Positions 7,972 to 16,335 of a DNA stretch of 37,655 nucleotides are shown piece after piece. The stretch spans positions 1 through 37,655 of the forward strand of contig NZ_JAEKEG010000054.1 of NCBI RefSeq assembly GCF_016651255.1. The letters are read 5' to 3'. The stretch comes from Pseudomonas sp. TH10 (lineage in GTDB: Bacteria; Pseudomonadota; Gammaproteobacteria; Pseudomonadales; Pseudomonadaceae). Position 1 is the first letter of the stretch; each line of letters opens with the position of its first letter. The translations under genes were made by a program, and so were the position numbers. The notes beneath the pieces are model-generated. The model saw only the letters and a program-made list of their open reading frames with translations, did no database searches and was not told where the DNA came from.

Positions 7972-8673
7972 TTAAACACCGGCCACGCCGACCGTCATTC
8001 CACCGCAGACGTACAGCACTTGACCGGTGACAAAGCCACTTCGGGCATCTAGAAAAAACGCGGCAGCCTGGGCGATATCGTCCGGCATGCCCAAGCGTTT
8101 GACGGGGATCGAATCGATGATGGCCTGAGTGCGAGGGCTGTCTGGGGGATTGGCGCGCTCGAACAATTGAGTACGAATCGGGCCAGGGCCGATAGCGTTG
8201 GCCGTGATACCAAAGCGGCCCAACTCCAGCGACCAGACCCGGGTCATACCCAACAATCCCGCCTTGGTGGCGGCGTAGGCGCTGCGTAGCTCCTTGCCCA
8301 AGGCCGCGCGTGAAGACATGTTGAGGATGCGCCCGAAGCCAGCGTCTTTCATGCCGGGCAAAAGGGCTTGCATGCACTGCAGCGAGCAGCGCACGTTGAG
8401 CGCCCAGACCTGTTCCAACTCATCGAGGCTTTGTTCCTGCGCGCTGTTGGGGCAGACCATGCCAACGTTGTTGACCAGTCGGGTGATAGGCCCGCCGGCC
8501 AGCGCTTGTTCCAGCGCCTGCGCGGTGGCTTTGACATTACTGAGGTCAGCAAGAATGCCCTCTCCAATACGGTCGATAATCACCGGTTCGAAGCCGTCTT
8601 CAATGCAACGCTGAACAATCGCTGCGCCAATACCTGAGGCGCCGCCAGTAATCAGTACTCTTTCTCTGGACAT
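7972..8673 (-). CDS. SDR family NAD(P)-dependent oxidoreductase
   Basis: A 233-residue classical short-chain dehydrogenase. The cofactor loop GGASGIGAA is near residue 10, then NNVG near residue 75, the catalytic serine in NMSSRAAL, and the YAATK pair (Tyr and Lys). The end matches GFVTGQVLYVCGG, common in FabG-like and diol dehydrogenases. An ATG at 8673 follows AAGGA. It starts 20 bases after the cyclase-family gene and on the same strand, so it belongs to the same operon. No SDR step is needed in the known 4-methylmuconolactone route, so the substrate is open; a keto or diol intermediate of a side branch is possible. Confidence 0.85.
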   Translation of the reverse strand: MSRERVLITGGASGIGAAIVQRCIEDGFEPVIIDRIGEGILADLSNVKATAQALEQALAGGPITRLVNNVGMVCPNSAQEQSLDELEQVWALNVRCSLQCMQALLPGMKDAGFGRILNMSSRAALGKELRSAYAATKAGLLGMTRVWSLELGRFGITANAIGPGPIRTQLFERANPPDSPRTQAIIDSIPVKRLGMPDDIAQAAAFFLDARSGFVTGQVLYVCGGMTVGVAGV

Positions 8674-8693
8674 TGTGTGTTCCTTGAGTAGCT

Positions 8694-9744
8694 CTAGACG
8701 GTTGCGACAGGATTCAACGGCGCACCCACGGCTCCCGGCAGACGCAAGGGTGGGGCGGTCAGCAGAAAACGATTGCGCTGGTGGGCGCGTAACCATTTGG
8801 CCAGAGGCGTGAGATGCCACAGTTCGCCCAGGTGAATACCCAGCTTGAACAGGCAGTGGTGATGCAACGGCATGACGGAGCAACAGCCATCGCCATGCCC
8901 GTTGGGAAAAATTTCCACCGAGTAATTGTCGGCAGCGATAGCGACCAATCCGCTGTCAGTGATCCATTGCAGCAGACGCTGGTCATTACCGTCGAGTACC
9001 GCTCCCAGCGCGTCCAGGACCTGGGGGACCGGTTGCTTGTTCATTCCGAGCACCGCTTCGGCGTAGCCGGTGTGCAGGCAGACAATGTCGCCAGGCTCGA
9101 CCTTTACCTGATCGGCATCGAGCACATACATCAATTCGTCATAACCAATATGGGTACGGGCATCGCCGTAGTGATGGTGCAGGTCGATCATCACGCCACG
9201 GCCTTGCACGCAGGTTTCGGCCATGCGTTCGATGCCTAGGGCGTGGGCGCACGAGGTGCTGTGCGGGGAGATTTCACCCTCAACTCCGCAATCGGCGATA
9301 TCACTGGGGCCGACGACATCAATGCCCGCGGCATAGCCGTTGTAATAAAGCGGCTCAGCTACCCCGTCACCGTTGGCGTCGAACAGGGCGCCAACGTGAG
9401 AAGGGCATCCCACTGAGTGGAATACTGCAAATGCAAAATGGCCAGGTCGTCGCTCAGCACGTCGGGGCGGCCCGCCTGTATGCGGTCGTATTGATAATTC
9501 ATATTGACCCCGCCTTTACGCAGCAAGGGGCGCAGAATCGGGGGCCGGCGATTGGCGTTCATGGCATTGCCGCCCGGGTAGTCCAGCGGCAGGCTCAAAC
9601 TGAAAGCCAGACCTTCGCGGACCTCGGCGATGCCTTGCAGAACCTTTTCAGCGGTGAGCAGGTTGAGTCGTCCCTTCTGATCGTCGGGGCCAAAATCCCC
9701 CAGTTCGAGCCTTCTGGACGATGTTTCCAACGGTGATAGGTCAT
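8694..9744 (-). pseudogene. Cyclase family protein (kynurenine-formamidase-like metal hydrolase), two frameshifts
   Basis: A cyclase-family hydrolase of about 350 residues, read from three frames. The ATG at 9744 (after AAGGAAGG) gives MTYHRWKHRPEGSNWG. One missing G in the run at 9697-9701 (C on plus) moves to the frame with DFGPDDQKGRLNLLT and LPLDYPGGNAMN. A missing T at about 9401 then leads to WDALSHVGALFDANGDG, followed by HHHYGDARTH and the rest to 8694. The WDALSHVG and histidine-rich segments are the metal-site landmarks of this superfamily, whose members hydrolyse cyclic amides, lactones or formamides. Both breaks are single-base losses in homopolymers. The role beside the SDR gene is unknown; a lactone substrate would fit the surroundings. 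Confidence 0.8.
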
Positions 9745-9866
9745 ATGGCCTTCCTTCTTCTTATAAATCGCAGGCGGCCGTCAGCCCCCATGTGTATTGA
9801 ACCTCCTACTCTCAGGCTCGCGTAGTACGGGCACTCTGGTGTTCTGTCGGGGGCATCAAGCGTTGT

Positions 9867-10790
9867 TCAGACCGGTGGGGCAGCACTGTCCGAGGCGTGG
9901 CACCATTCGACCAGGCTGTTTGCGAAATCCCGGGCGAACGACGAAAGCCCGTCAAAATCTTGCGCGCACAACTGGAAGGTACGGACCGCCCAAGGATCGA
10001 GCAGGGTGCACGACCCGATGTTTTGTTGGCCCTTGAGCCGGGTGAATCCGGCCTGGGGCACAATGGCAATGCCGGCACCGGCTTCGACCATCCGGAAAAT
10101 CGCATCTGAACTCGCTACCTGCACGCGAATCGTCAACGGTGTATGGAGCGCAGCGGCGGCCCGACTGAGGAATACGTGGATCGCGCTGCCTTCGAGCAAC
10201 GAAACGAACGCGTATTGCAGGGCTTCTTTGAAAAACACTTCGCTGTTGGCCAGTATGGGATGCCCGAGGGGGCGATGACCATCAGGCGACTGGACACCAG
10301 CGGCACGCTTTGCAGCCCGTCGGTGACCACGCTGCCGGACACGATTCCAAGGTCGGCGCCGCCATCGCGAATACTGCGCACAATGTCGTCGCTGAGGCGC
10401 TCGCGCATGTCGATATGCACGTCCGGATGGGTCTTCAGGTATTCGCCCACCACCGGCGGCAAGTATTCGGTGATCGCCAGTGGTATTGGCCAGCAACCGC
10501 AACTGTCCTTTCAGGCCAATGGCATATTCCTGCAGGTCACCTGTGAGCAATGCCAACTGCGCGAGGATCACTCGCGCATGTTGCAGATAGGTCTTGCCCG
10601 CGTTGGTCAGTGTCACGCCCTGAGGTGAGCGTTCGAGCAGGCGCATGCCCAGGTTGTCTTCAAGGTTCTTGATGCGATTGCTGGTCGCGGGAACCGACAG
10701 AAACGAACGCTCGGCGCCTCGGGTCAGGCTGCTGGTTTCCGCAATGTTGATGAACAGGCGGAAGTCAGTGATATCAAAATGGGTCGCCAT
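9867..10790 (-). pseudogene. LysR-type transcriptional regulator, two compensating frameshifts
   Basis: A LysR-family regulator of about 308 residues. The N-terminal helix-turn-helix is clear: DFRLFINIAETSSLTRGAER, then SVPATSNRIKNLEDNLGMRL. The effector domain runs in another frame between about 10478 and 10262, with PPVVGEYLKTHPDVHIDMRE and GADLGIVSG, then returns to the first frame for the C-terminus. One extra base at 10477-10478 and one lost base at 10261-10263 explain this. It is transcribed in the same direction as the catabolic genes around it, sitting inside the operon rather than divergent from it. It is a good candidate for the pathway regulator (4-methyl-3-oxoadipate is the reported inducer in MT1), but that is inference. 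Confidence 0.82.
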
Positions 10791-10881
10791 TATTCTTCAA
10801 CTTCTTGATCAGAGATCACCCAAGGTAATGGCAGTCTCCATCGCCTGTCCATTAACGAGCGGCTGCGTAGGGATCGCCGGT

Positions 10882-11773
10882 CTACCACTGCGCCGGTTCA
10901 AAAAGAAAGCCATCCCCCTGTCGCCGGATATAGCCGCAATGTGGCTCGCCAAAGTGCACCGGCATGATCAGCGCTTCCCGATCAGCGGCGCGGTTGAGGA
11001 ATTCCATTCGCGTAGTGCGGGCAGCGTCTTCCCAGATGCAATAACCGGAATTCACGTCTGGACGAACGATCTGAATCGGGCTGTGCAGGATGTCGCCACA
11101 GAACAGACCTTCCTCACCGCGAGAGCGTACGCGGAATGCCACTTGCCCCGGGCTGTGTCCTGGCGCAGGCTCGACCACCAGGCAATCGGCGATTTCCTGG
11201 GGCGCCTCCATCATCACGCCAAGCCCTTCTTCGATGATTGGCATGACGCTGTCAAAGAACGAATCACCGAACACGTCGATGACGCCTGACTCCTTGTTCT
11301 TGCCTTCCTTGCAGAAGTCGAAGTCTTGTTTGGGAATGTAGTAACGGGCGTTGGGGAATGTCGGTACCCAGCGTCCGTCCTGCCATGTGGTGTTCCAGCC
11401 GACGTGATCGGCGTGCAGGTGCGTCATTACGACATGGGTTACTTTTTCCGGCGCCGCACCCGCAGCGGTCATCCATTCGCGCACCAGGGTATTGAGCATG
11501 TTCATCCGCGGGATGCCCGCACGCGGCTTGAAGTTTCCGACACCGGTGTCGACCACGATGATGTTGCTGACCGGCGTGGACCACCCAGAACTGGATGGTC
11601 ACGATCAATTTGTCCATTTGTGGCACCCAATGATGGGGTGCCATCAATTGTTGGTGCTCTTCGAGAACGCTGCGATCGATCGAGGGGAACAGAAAGGCGG
11701 GATCGTGGGTCGGTCCCGCGTATTCGAGGATTCGGGTGACTTTTATATCGCCGATCATGCGTGACTGCATCAT
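10882..11773 (-). pseudogene. mmlL: MBL-fold metallo-hydrolase, probable 4-methyl-3-oxoadipate enol-lactone hydrolase, frameshifted
   Basis: A metallo-beta-lactamase-fold hydrolase of about 297 residues. The zinc site is complete: HLHADH, then a histidine in PAPGHSPGQ, the aspartate in FCGDILH, and a last histidine in MPVHFG. The first 65 residues (MMQSRMIGDIKVTRILEYAG onward) are in one frame and the rest in another. The switch is near 11576-11578, where either two bases are lost or one is gained. In P. reinekei MT1 the mmlL product is a protein of this superfamily needed to open the methylated enol-lactone ring, and the gene here lies in the matching cluster. It replaces PcaD-type hydrolysis. 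AGAGGA precedes the start. Confidence 0.8.
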
Positions 11774-11807
11774 GGTGTGTTTTCCTCTTTTCTCTTATTA
11801 GGTTCAG

Positions 11808-12668
11808 CTAGGCAGCGTGCCCGCTGACGGCGACCCGATGTTCAGGTTTGGCCATGAAATCGCGGTAAATCTCGGCGCCAGTACGGCCTTCGAGAATGTA
11901 ATGTTCAAGCAGCGCCCCGACCCAGCGCGGACTCTGTACTGGCATGAAATGCCCCGAGGCAACCTGCAGCGCTTCGATGTGACTGGCAAAACCCGCGAGC
12001 CGATTGATTTCCGTAGGCGGACGCAAGCCATCAAATTCGCCTGCGACCAGCAGTGAATGGAGTGGTAAGCGGGGCAGATCGGCCTCCAGCTCCATGCGCG
12101 CAAGCATCGCGAAGATAGCGGCGAAGCTATGCGGGCCTGCGCTCAGCCAGCGAAGGTTGAAGCGTTCGAATGCAGCGGCATCTGTTCGCAACGGTGCGGG
12201 CCAGGTCTTGTCCAGCAGCGCCGGGATCAGTGTTTTCAATCCTTCTTGGCGAATCATGCTGGCGCTTGCCAGCGTAGCCTCGCGGGCCGTGGGCGCCACG
12301 CCGCAGGCCGGTGCCAGTGCGATCAAGTGGCTGACCCGATGTGGATGAAGGGCCGCGAAACGAATGGCAATGGCAGCGCCCACCGCGACCCCGACCAATG
12401 CCAAGGGCCCGTTGATCTGCAGCCTGTCCAACAATGCAGCGAGATCGTGGATGTGTGCATCGAGATCGATTTCGCCGACGATTTTTTCTGAAAGTCCTGA
12501 GCCGCGCACATCATAGCGCAGCGTCTGGAACTTCCCTTGGAGGAGGGTGCAAACCTGATCCCAGCTTTCCAGGGAGCCGCCCATTTCATGAATCAAAACC
12601 AGCGCGGGCCCGGTCTTCGGGCCTAGGTCATAGCGCAGTACCTGGTTGTTTACCTTCACCCAGTTCAT
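11808..12668 (-). CDS. Alpha/beta-hydrolase-fold protein lacking the nucleophilic serine
   Basis: A 286-residue protein with the overall pattern of 3-oxoadipate enol-lactonase (PcaD) relatives: VLIHEMGGSLESWDQV with the oxyanion-hole HE(M)G, LRYDVRGSGLSEK, then LALVGVAVGAA at the nucleophile elbow. That elbow should read G-x-S-x-G, but here the middle residue is alanine (GCG codon in G-V-A-V-G). The acid (GEFDGLRPP) and the histidine (ASGHFMPVQSP) remain. The protein is otherwise intact and unbroken, 34 bases from mmlL and 13 from mmlC. It may have a non-hydrolytic role, bind ligand, or use another mechanism; the MBL-fold neighbour probably took over ring opening. Confidence 0.82.
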   Translation of the reverse strand: MNWVKVNNQVLRYDLGPKTGPALVLIHEMGGSLESWDQVCTLLQGKFQTLRYDVRGSGLSEKIVGEIDLDAHIHDLAALLDRLQINGPLALVGVAVGAAIAIRFAALHPHRVSHLIALAPACGVAPTAREATLASASMIRQEGLKTLIPALLDKTWPAPLRTDAAAFERFNLRWLSAGPHSFAAIFAMLARMELEADLPRLPLHSLLVAGEFDGLRPPTEINRLAGFASHIEALQVASGHFMPVQSPRWVGALLEHYILEGRTGAEIYRDFMAKPEHRVAVSGHAA

Positions 12669-12681
12669 GTCGCTGCCTCGC

Positions 12682-13878
12682 TCAGACGCGCTGGAAAATC
12701 GCGGCCATACCCTGGCCGCCGCCGATGCACATGGTTTCCAGTCCATAACGCACGTCGCGTCGGCGCATTTCATGGAGCAGGGTGGTCATGATACGCAGGC
12801 CTGTTGCGCCAATTGGATGCCCTAAAGAAATACCCGAGCCGTTGACATTGACCCGCTCGATATCCTGGATGTCCCAGGCGCGCAAGACTGCCAGTGCCTG
12901 AGCGGCAAAGGCTTCGTTGACCTCGATCAGGCCCATGTCGGCCAGGCTCAGACCGGTGCGTTGAAGCAGCTTGGCCACGGCGGGCACCGGGCCGATACCC
13001 ATGCGTGCCGGGTCACATCCGGCCGAGGACCAGTCCACCAGCCGAGCGATCGGTTGCAGGTTATGCCGTGCTGCGTATTCGCGGGACACCACCAGGCAGC
13101 CGGCAGCGGCATCGTTTTGCTGGCTGGAGCTGCCTGCGGTGCACACCCCATCAGGCAACAGTGTGCGCAGGCTTGCCATGATTTCCAGACTGGCATCCGC
13201 GCGGATGCCTTCGTCCATGTTCACGCGTTCGCTTGCGCCACGCTTGCGTGGCACATCAAGGGCAATGACCTCGTCGGCAAACCGTCCTTCGCGCCATGCC
13301 GTTGCTGCATTCAAGTGGCTGCGAACGGCGAAACGGTCAGCGTCTTCACGAGAAATATGGTAATCGCGGGCCAGGTTTTCAGCAGTCTCCGGCATGCCCG
13401 AAATATGACCAAAACGAGCTTCGGGTTGTGAGCGTTCACGGCCTCGTTCCAGGCGGTCGTGCATTTTCACACTGCCGGCGCGCGCGCCCCAGCGCATGTC
13501 ATTGCTGTAGTACTCGATGTTGCTCATGCTCTCGACGCCGATGACCATGACCGCTTCGGCGTGGCCTGTCTGGATACGCATCGTGGCATCGGCGATGGCC
13601 TGCAGGCCCGAACCGCAGCGCCGGTCTAGCGAGTAACCCGGCACCTCGATGGGCAAATCGGCCAGCAGTGCGGCATAGCGGCCCATGCAGGGCGCCTCGC
13701 TATTGGCGTAAGATTGGGAAACGATGACTTCATCAAGAGAATCGGGGGCGAGGTTCAGGCGACTCACCAGAGTACGAATCACCGTAGCCGCGAGCTGATC
13801 AGCAGTCAGTGAGGCGAGTGCGCCACCAAATTTGCCGATAGGCGTTCTCAGCGGCGACACGATCAAAGCGTCTTTCAT
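12682..13878 (-). CDS. mmlC: Thiolase (acetyl-CoA C-acyltransferase), 4-methyl-3-oxoadipyl-CoA thiolase
   Basis: A 398-residue type II thiolase, full length and unbroken. The nucleophilic cysteine is in RRCGSGLQAI near residue 89; the second-site residues are in NEAFAAQ, GHPIGATG (histidine) and CIGGGQG (cysteine) near the end. It would split 4-methyl-3-oxoadipyl-CoA into methylsuccinyl-CoA and acetyl-CoA. That is the step given to mmlC in MT1, where the mutant accumulates 4-methyl-3-oxoadipate. MKDALIVSPLRTPIG marks the usual N-terminus, so I chose the ATG at 13878 (AAAGG upstream) over ATGs further out. It is the first gene of the minus-strand run and faces the porin gene across a shared promoter region. 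Confidence 0.88.
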   Translation of the reverse strand: MKDALIVSPLRTPIGKFGGALASLTADQLAATVIRTLVSRLNLAPDSLDEVIVSQSYANSEAPCMGRYAALLADLPIEVPGYSLDRRCGSGLQAIADATMRIQTGHAEAVMVIGVESMSNIEYYSNDMRWGARAGSVKMHDRLERGRERSQPEARFGHISGMPETAENLARDYHISREDADRFAVRSHLNAATAWREGRFADEVIALDVPRKRGASERVNMDEGIRADASLEIMASLRTLLPDGVCTAGSSSQQNDAAAGCLVVSREYAARHNLQPIARLVDWSSAGCDPARMGIGPVPAVAKLLQRTGLSLADMGLIEVNEAFAAQALAVLRAWDIQDIERVNVNGSGISLGHPIGATGLRIMTTLLHEMRRRDVRYGLETMCIGGGQGMAAIFQRV

Positions 13879-14143
13879 CACGCTGGTACCTTTTGTTATG
13901 GGTGTGTGCGACATGTTCAAACCAGCATGGCGGAGGTGGATCTGCCAGACAATTTCGTTTAGCAAAAGGCAGCGTTCCGTGCTGCTTAACCACCACCCTT
14001 TGGTAGGGGGTGTTTTCCTCGGCGCAAGTGCCGGTTAAGCAAAATCCAATACCCAAGCCGTAAAGGGCTGCCCATGCTGGCTGCGCCCTGAGCGTCCGAC
14101 GCTGTGGCGACCCAATAAAAATAATTATCGGAAACCACCTCCC
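13879..14143. promoter_or_regulatory. Divergent intergenic region between mmlC and the porin
   Basis: These 265 bases lie between two divergent genes and must hold the promoters of both the minus-strand mml run and the porin. An imperfect inverted repeat, CACCACCCT-TTGGT-AGGGGGTG (13991-14012), followed by TTTT, stands out and could be an operator or a short leader hairpin. I cannot assign -35/-10 boxes with confidence. Confidence 0.45.
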
Positions 14144-15385
14144 ATGCAAAAAGCTTCCCTTGGCACATGCGTGCGCGCTTACCTGTGTAGCGCCAATTCT
14201 GGTCCTTCCTTGCATCGCCCAAGCTGACTTTCTTGGCGACAGCAGCACCACGCTCAGTCTGCGCAACTTTTACTTCAACCGTGACTTTCGCCAGGACAAT
14301 GCCCCCCAGTCCAAGCGAGAAGAGTGGGCGCAAGGTTTCATGTTCAACGCTAAATCTGGCTACACTGAAGGCCCGGTAGGCTTCGGTGTAGACCTGAATG
14401 CCGCGCTAGGGGTCAAACTGGATTCGTCCGCTGCCCGCGCAGGCACCGGTTTGCTGCCTAACGCATTTGGAAACGCGGGGCCGGGTGAATACAGCGATTT
14501 GTCGGGGGTGTTCAAGGCCAAATTGTCGAAAACCGAGATTAAAGTGGGCGGTTTGATGCCTAAGTCTCCCGTCGTGTTGTCCAGTGATGCGCGGCTGCTG
14601 CCACCGCTTTTTAATGGCGTCGCCCTGACGTCCACCGACGTGGATAACCTGATGATTGATGTCGGGCAATTTCGCAGCGTCAACTACCGTAACTCCAGTG
14701 GTAATCACGATGACCTGAGAACGGCTAACTATTCGGCCAGCAGTGACCGTTTCGATTACGCCGGTGCGGCCTATACCTTGAGTCCACAGTTGACTGCCTC
14801 CTTTTGGCGGGCAGAGCTGGAGAATGTCTACCAGCAGAACTACTACGGCCTGCTGGCTACTCAGACCCTCGGGCGCTGGACGTTGGGTGGTAACCTGGGT
14901 TACTTCGACTCCTCTGAGGCGGGAGCTCAGCGGGCAGGAAAGATCGACAGTGCGGACTGACGTCGCTGCTGTTGTCGGCCAATCTGGGTGGGCATACCTG
15001 GCGGGTCGGCTACCAGGACAACCGTGGCCATTCAGCGCTTCCCTTCTTGCAGGATGCGGACCCGAACGTTGCAAACGTGGTGCAGATTCTCGATTTCACC
15101 CGTGCCCAAGAGCGGTCATGGCAAGCTCGCTACGACGTGAACATGGCCGCTTTTGGCGTGCCGGGCCTGACCTTTCTCGCACGCTATCTGCGAGGTGACG
15201 GGTTCGAGGTGGCGGGTAGCAACGCCCAGGAGTGGGAACGCGATCTGGACGTGAGCTACGTCATCCAGACTGGCCCGCTGAAAAACTTCGGAATGCGCTG
15301 GCGCAACGCGATGGTGCGTTCGGATGCACTGGGTGACCTGGACGAAAACCGAGTGATTCTGTCGTATACCTATGCATTCGAATAA
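14144..15385 (+). pseudogene. OprD-family outer-membrane porin, two frameshifts
   Basis: An OprD/BenF-type substrate-specific porin of about 413 residues. The ATG at 14144 begins a signal peptide (MQKASLGTCVRA) that passes into another frame near 14171-14180, probably through loss of one CG from a CGCGCG run. The peptide then continues as LTCVAPILVLPCIAQA with a cleavage-like AQA-DF. The mature part starts DFLGDSSTTLSLRNFYFNRD, typical of OprD. A second break near 14957-14960 (one base lost) joins it to LLLSANLGGHTWRVGYQDN and the last strand ending VILSYTYAFE. It probably lets lactones or aromatic acids through the outer membrane. It is divergent from mmlC and followed by a terminator. Confidence 0.82.
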
Positions 15386-15415
15386 CTGAGCGAACCAGGC
15401 AGCACTGAAACCAAA

Positions 15416-15444
15416 AAAGGACCATCAGAGTTTGGTGGTCCTTT
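15416..15444 (+). terminator. Terminator after the porin
   Basis: AAAGGACCATCA pairs with TGGTGGTCCTTT (one G-T pair) around a short loop, 30 bases after the porin stop codon. The stem ends in TTT on the plus strand. Confidence 0.75.
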
Positions 15445-15457
15445 AGCCGTATCGCAA

Positions 15458-15488
15458 AATGGACCGCCGGAAATCCTGATGGTCCATT
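15458..15488 (-). terminator. Terminator after the CitE-like gene (minus strand)
   Basis: AATGGACC (15458-15465) pairs with GGTCCATT (15481-15488), with extra inner pairing, and is followed on the minus strand by TTTTG. It sits 18 bases past the stop of the citramalyl-CoA lyase-like gene, back to back with the porin terminator. Confidence 0.7.
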
Positions 15489-15505
15489 AATGGTATCGCT
15501 TGGCG

Positions 15506-16324
15506 TCAGGCGTTGTTGGCGGATTTCAGGATATTGCGTGCACGTTGAATCACCGGGGCGTCGACCATTTGCCCGTCTAGTTGAAAGGCGCCTGGTTGAT
15601 CTGCGCTCGCCAGCACACGCCGAGCCCAATCCACCTGAGTGAGGGTTGGCGCCAACGCCCGATGCACAACCTCGACCTGGCGTGGGTGAATACACAGCAT
15701 ACCTGCAAACCCTTTGTTATTTGCGCTCAAGACAAAGTGCTCAAAACCGACGGGGTCGTCAATGCGCGCATAGACGGTCTCCAGCGGTGGGGCCAAGCCA
15801 GCGAGACGACTGTGCAGCAGCAGGGCGAACCGAACCTGATCGAGCATGCATTCAGCGCCAGCGGTGCCTGCAATCAAGCCGAGGTCCAAGCTCATGTCCA
15901 GGCCACCGTAGGTCAGCCGGTCTACACCCGAAACCTGAGAAATCGCGGCCAGCGCCTGCAACCCCAATGCGCTTTCGATAATAGGCAAAACCGGCTGACC
16001 AGTAGTGGCAGCCCGGGCGACCTGTTCTGCGCTTTCAGCCTTGGGCAACATGACGCCGCACACGCCGGATTGGTTCGCACAGAACGCCAGATCGGCTTCG
16101 TGCTGAGCATGGCTGGCCATATTGATTCGTACCCAGACGCGGGCGGTCGGCGTTGCCTGCAAAAACGCTCCGAGATGGTCCCGGGCCAAGGCTTTGTCCG
16201 ACGCCTGGACAGCATCCTCGAAATCGACGATTACGACTTCGGCGCCGCTGGTCAGCGCCTTGGCGAACCGTTCGGGCCGGTTGCCAGGCACGAAAAGCGC
16301 CGAGCGCATCAGGTGATCATTCAT
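15506..16324 (-). CDS. HpcH/HpaI aldolase / CitE-like lyase, probable citramalyl-CoA lyase
   Basis: A 272-residue CitE-like protein of the HpcH/HpaI superfamily. It starts MNDHLMRSALFVPGNRPERF, has VVIVDFEDAV with the acidic metal-site residues, VMLPKAES, PIIESALGL, and the domain end GFAGMLCIHPRQVEVV. Relatives cleave citramalyl-CoA, malyl-CoA or similar thioesters into acetyl-CoA plus a 2-oxoacid. Beside it lie an acyl-CoA dehydrogenase and a MaoC/FAS1-like hydratase, the same trio found near the itaconate genes (ich, ccl) of P. aeruginosa. (S)-citramalyl-CoA to acetyl-CoA and pyruvate is therefore the likely reaction. AAGGAG precedes the ATG. It is the last gene of its operon. Confidence 0.82.
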   Translation of the reverse strand: MNDHLMRSALFVPGNRPERFAKALTSGAEVVIVDFEDAVQASDKALARDHLGAFLQATPTARVWVRINMASHAQHEADLAFCANQSGVCGVMLPKAESAEQVARAATTGQPVLPIIESALGLQALAAISQVSGVDRLTYGGLDMSLDLGLIAGTAGAECMLDQVRFALLLHSRLAGLAPPLETVYARIDDPVGFEHFVLSANNKGFAGMLCIHPRQVEVVHRALAPTLTQVDWARRVLASADQPGAFQLDGQMVDAPVIQRARNILKSANNA

Positions 16325-16335
16325 GATTTCGCTCC

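Noticed and set aside
10882..11773. Calling the MBL-fold gene an antibiotic beta-lactamase or quorum-quenching lactonase
   Set aside because: Its place between the PcaD-like gene and the LysR gene in the mml cluster, and the known MmlL being of this superfamily, favour the enol-lactone role.
14161..14176. Sigma-54-like TGGCAC-N5-TGCGC sequence
   Set aside because: The -12 position lacks the required GC at the correct spacing, and the site lies inside the porin signal-peptide coding sequence.
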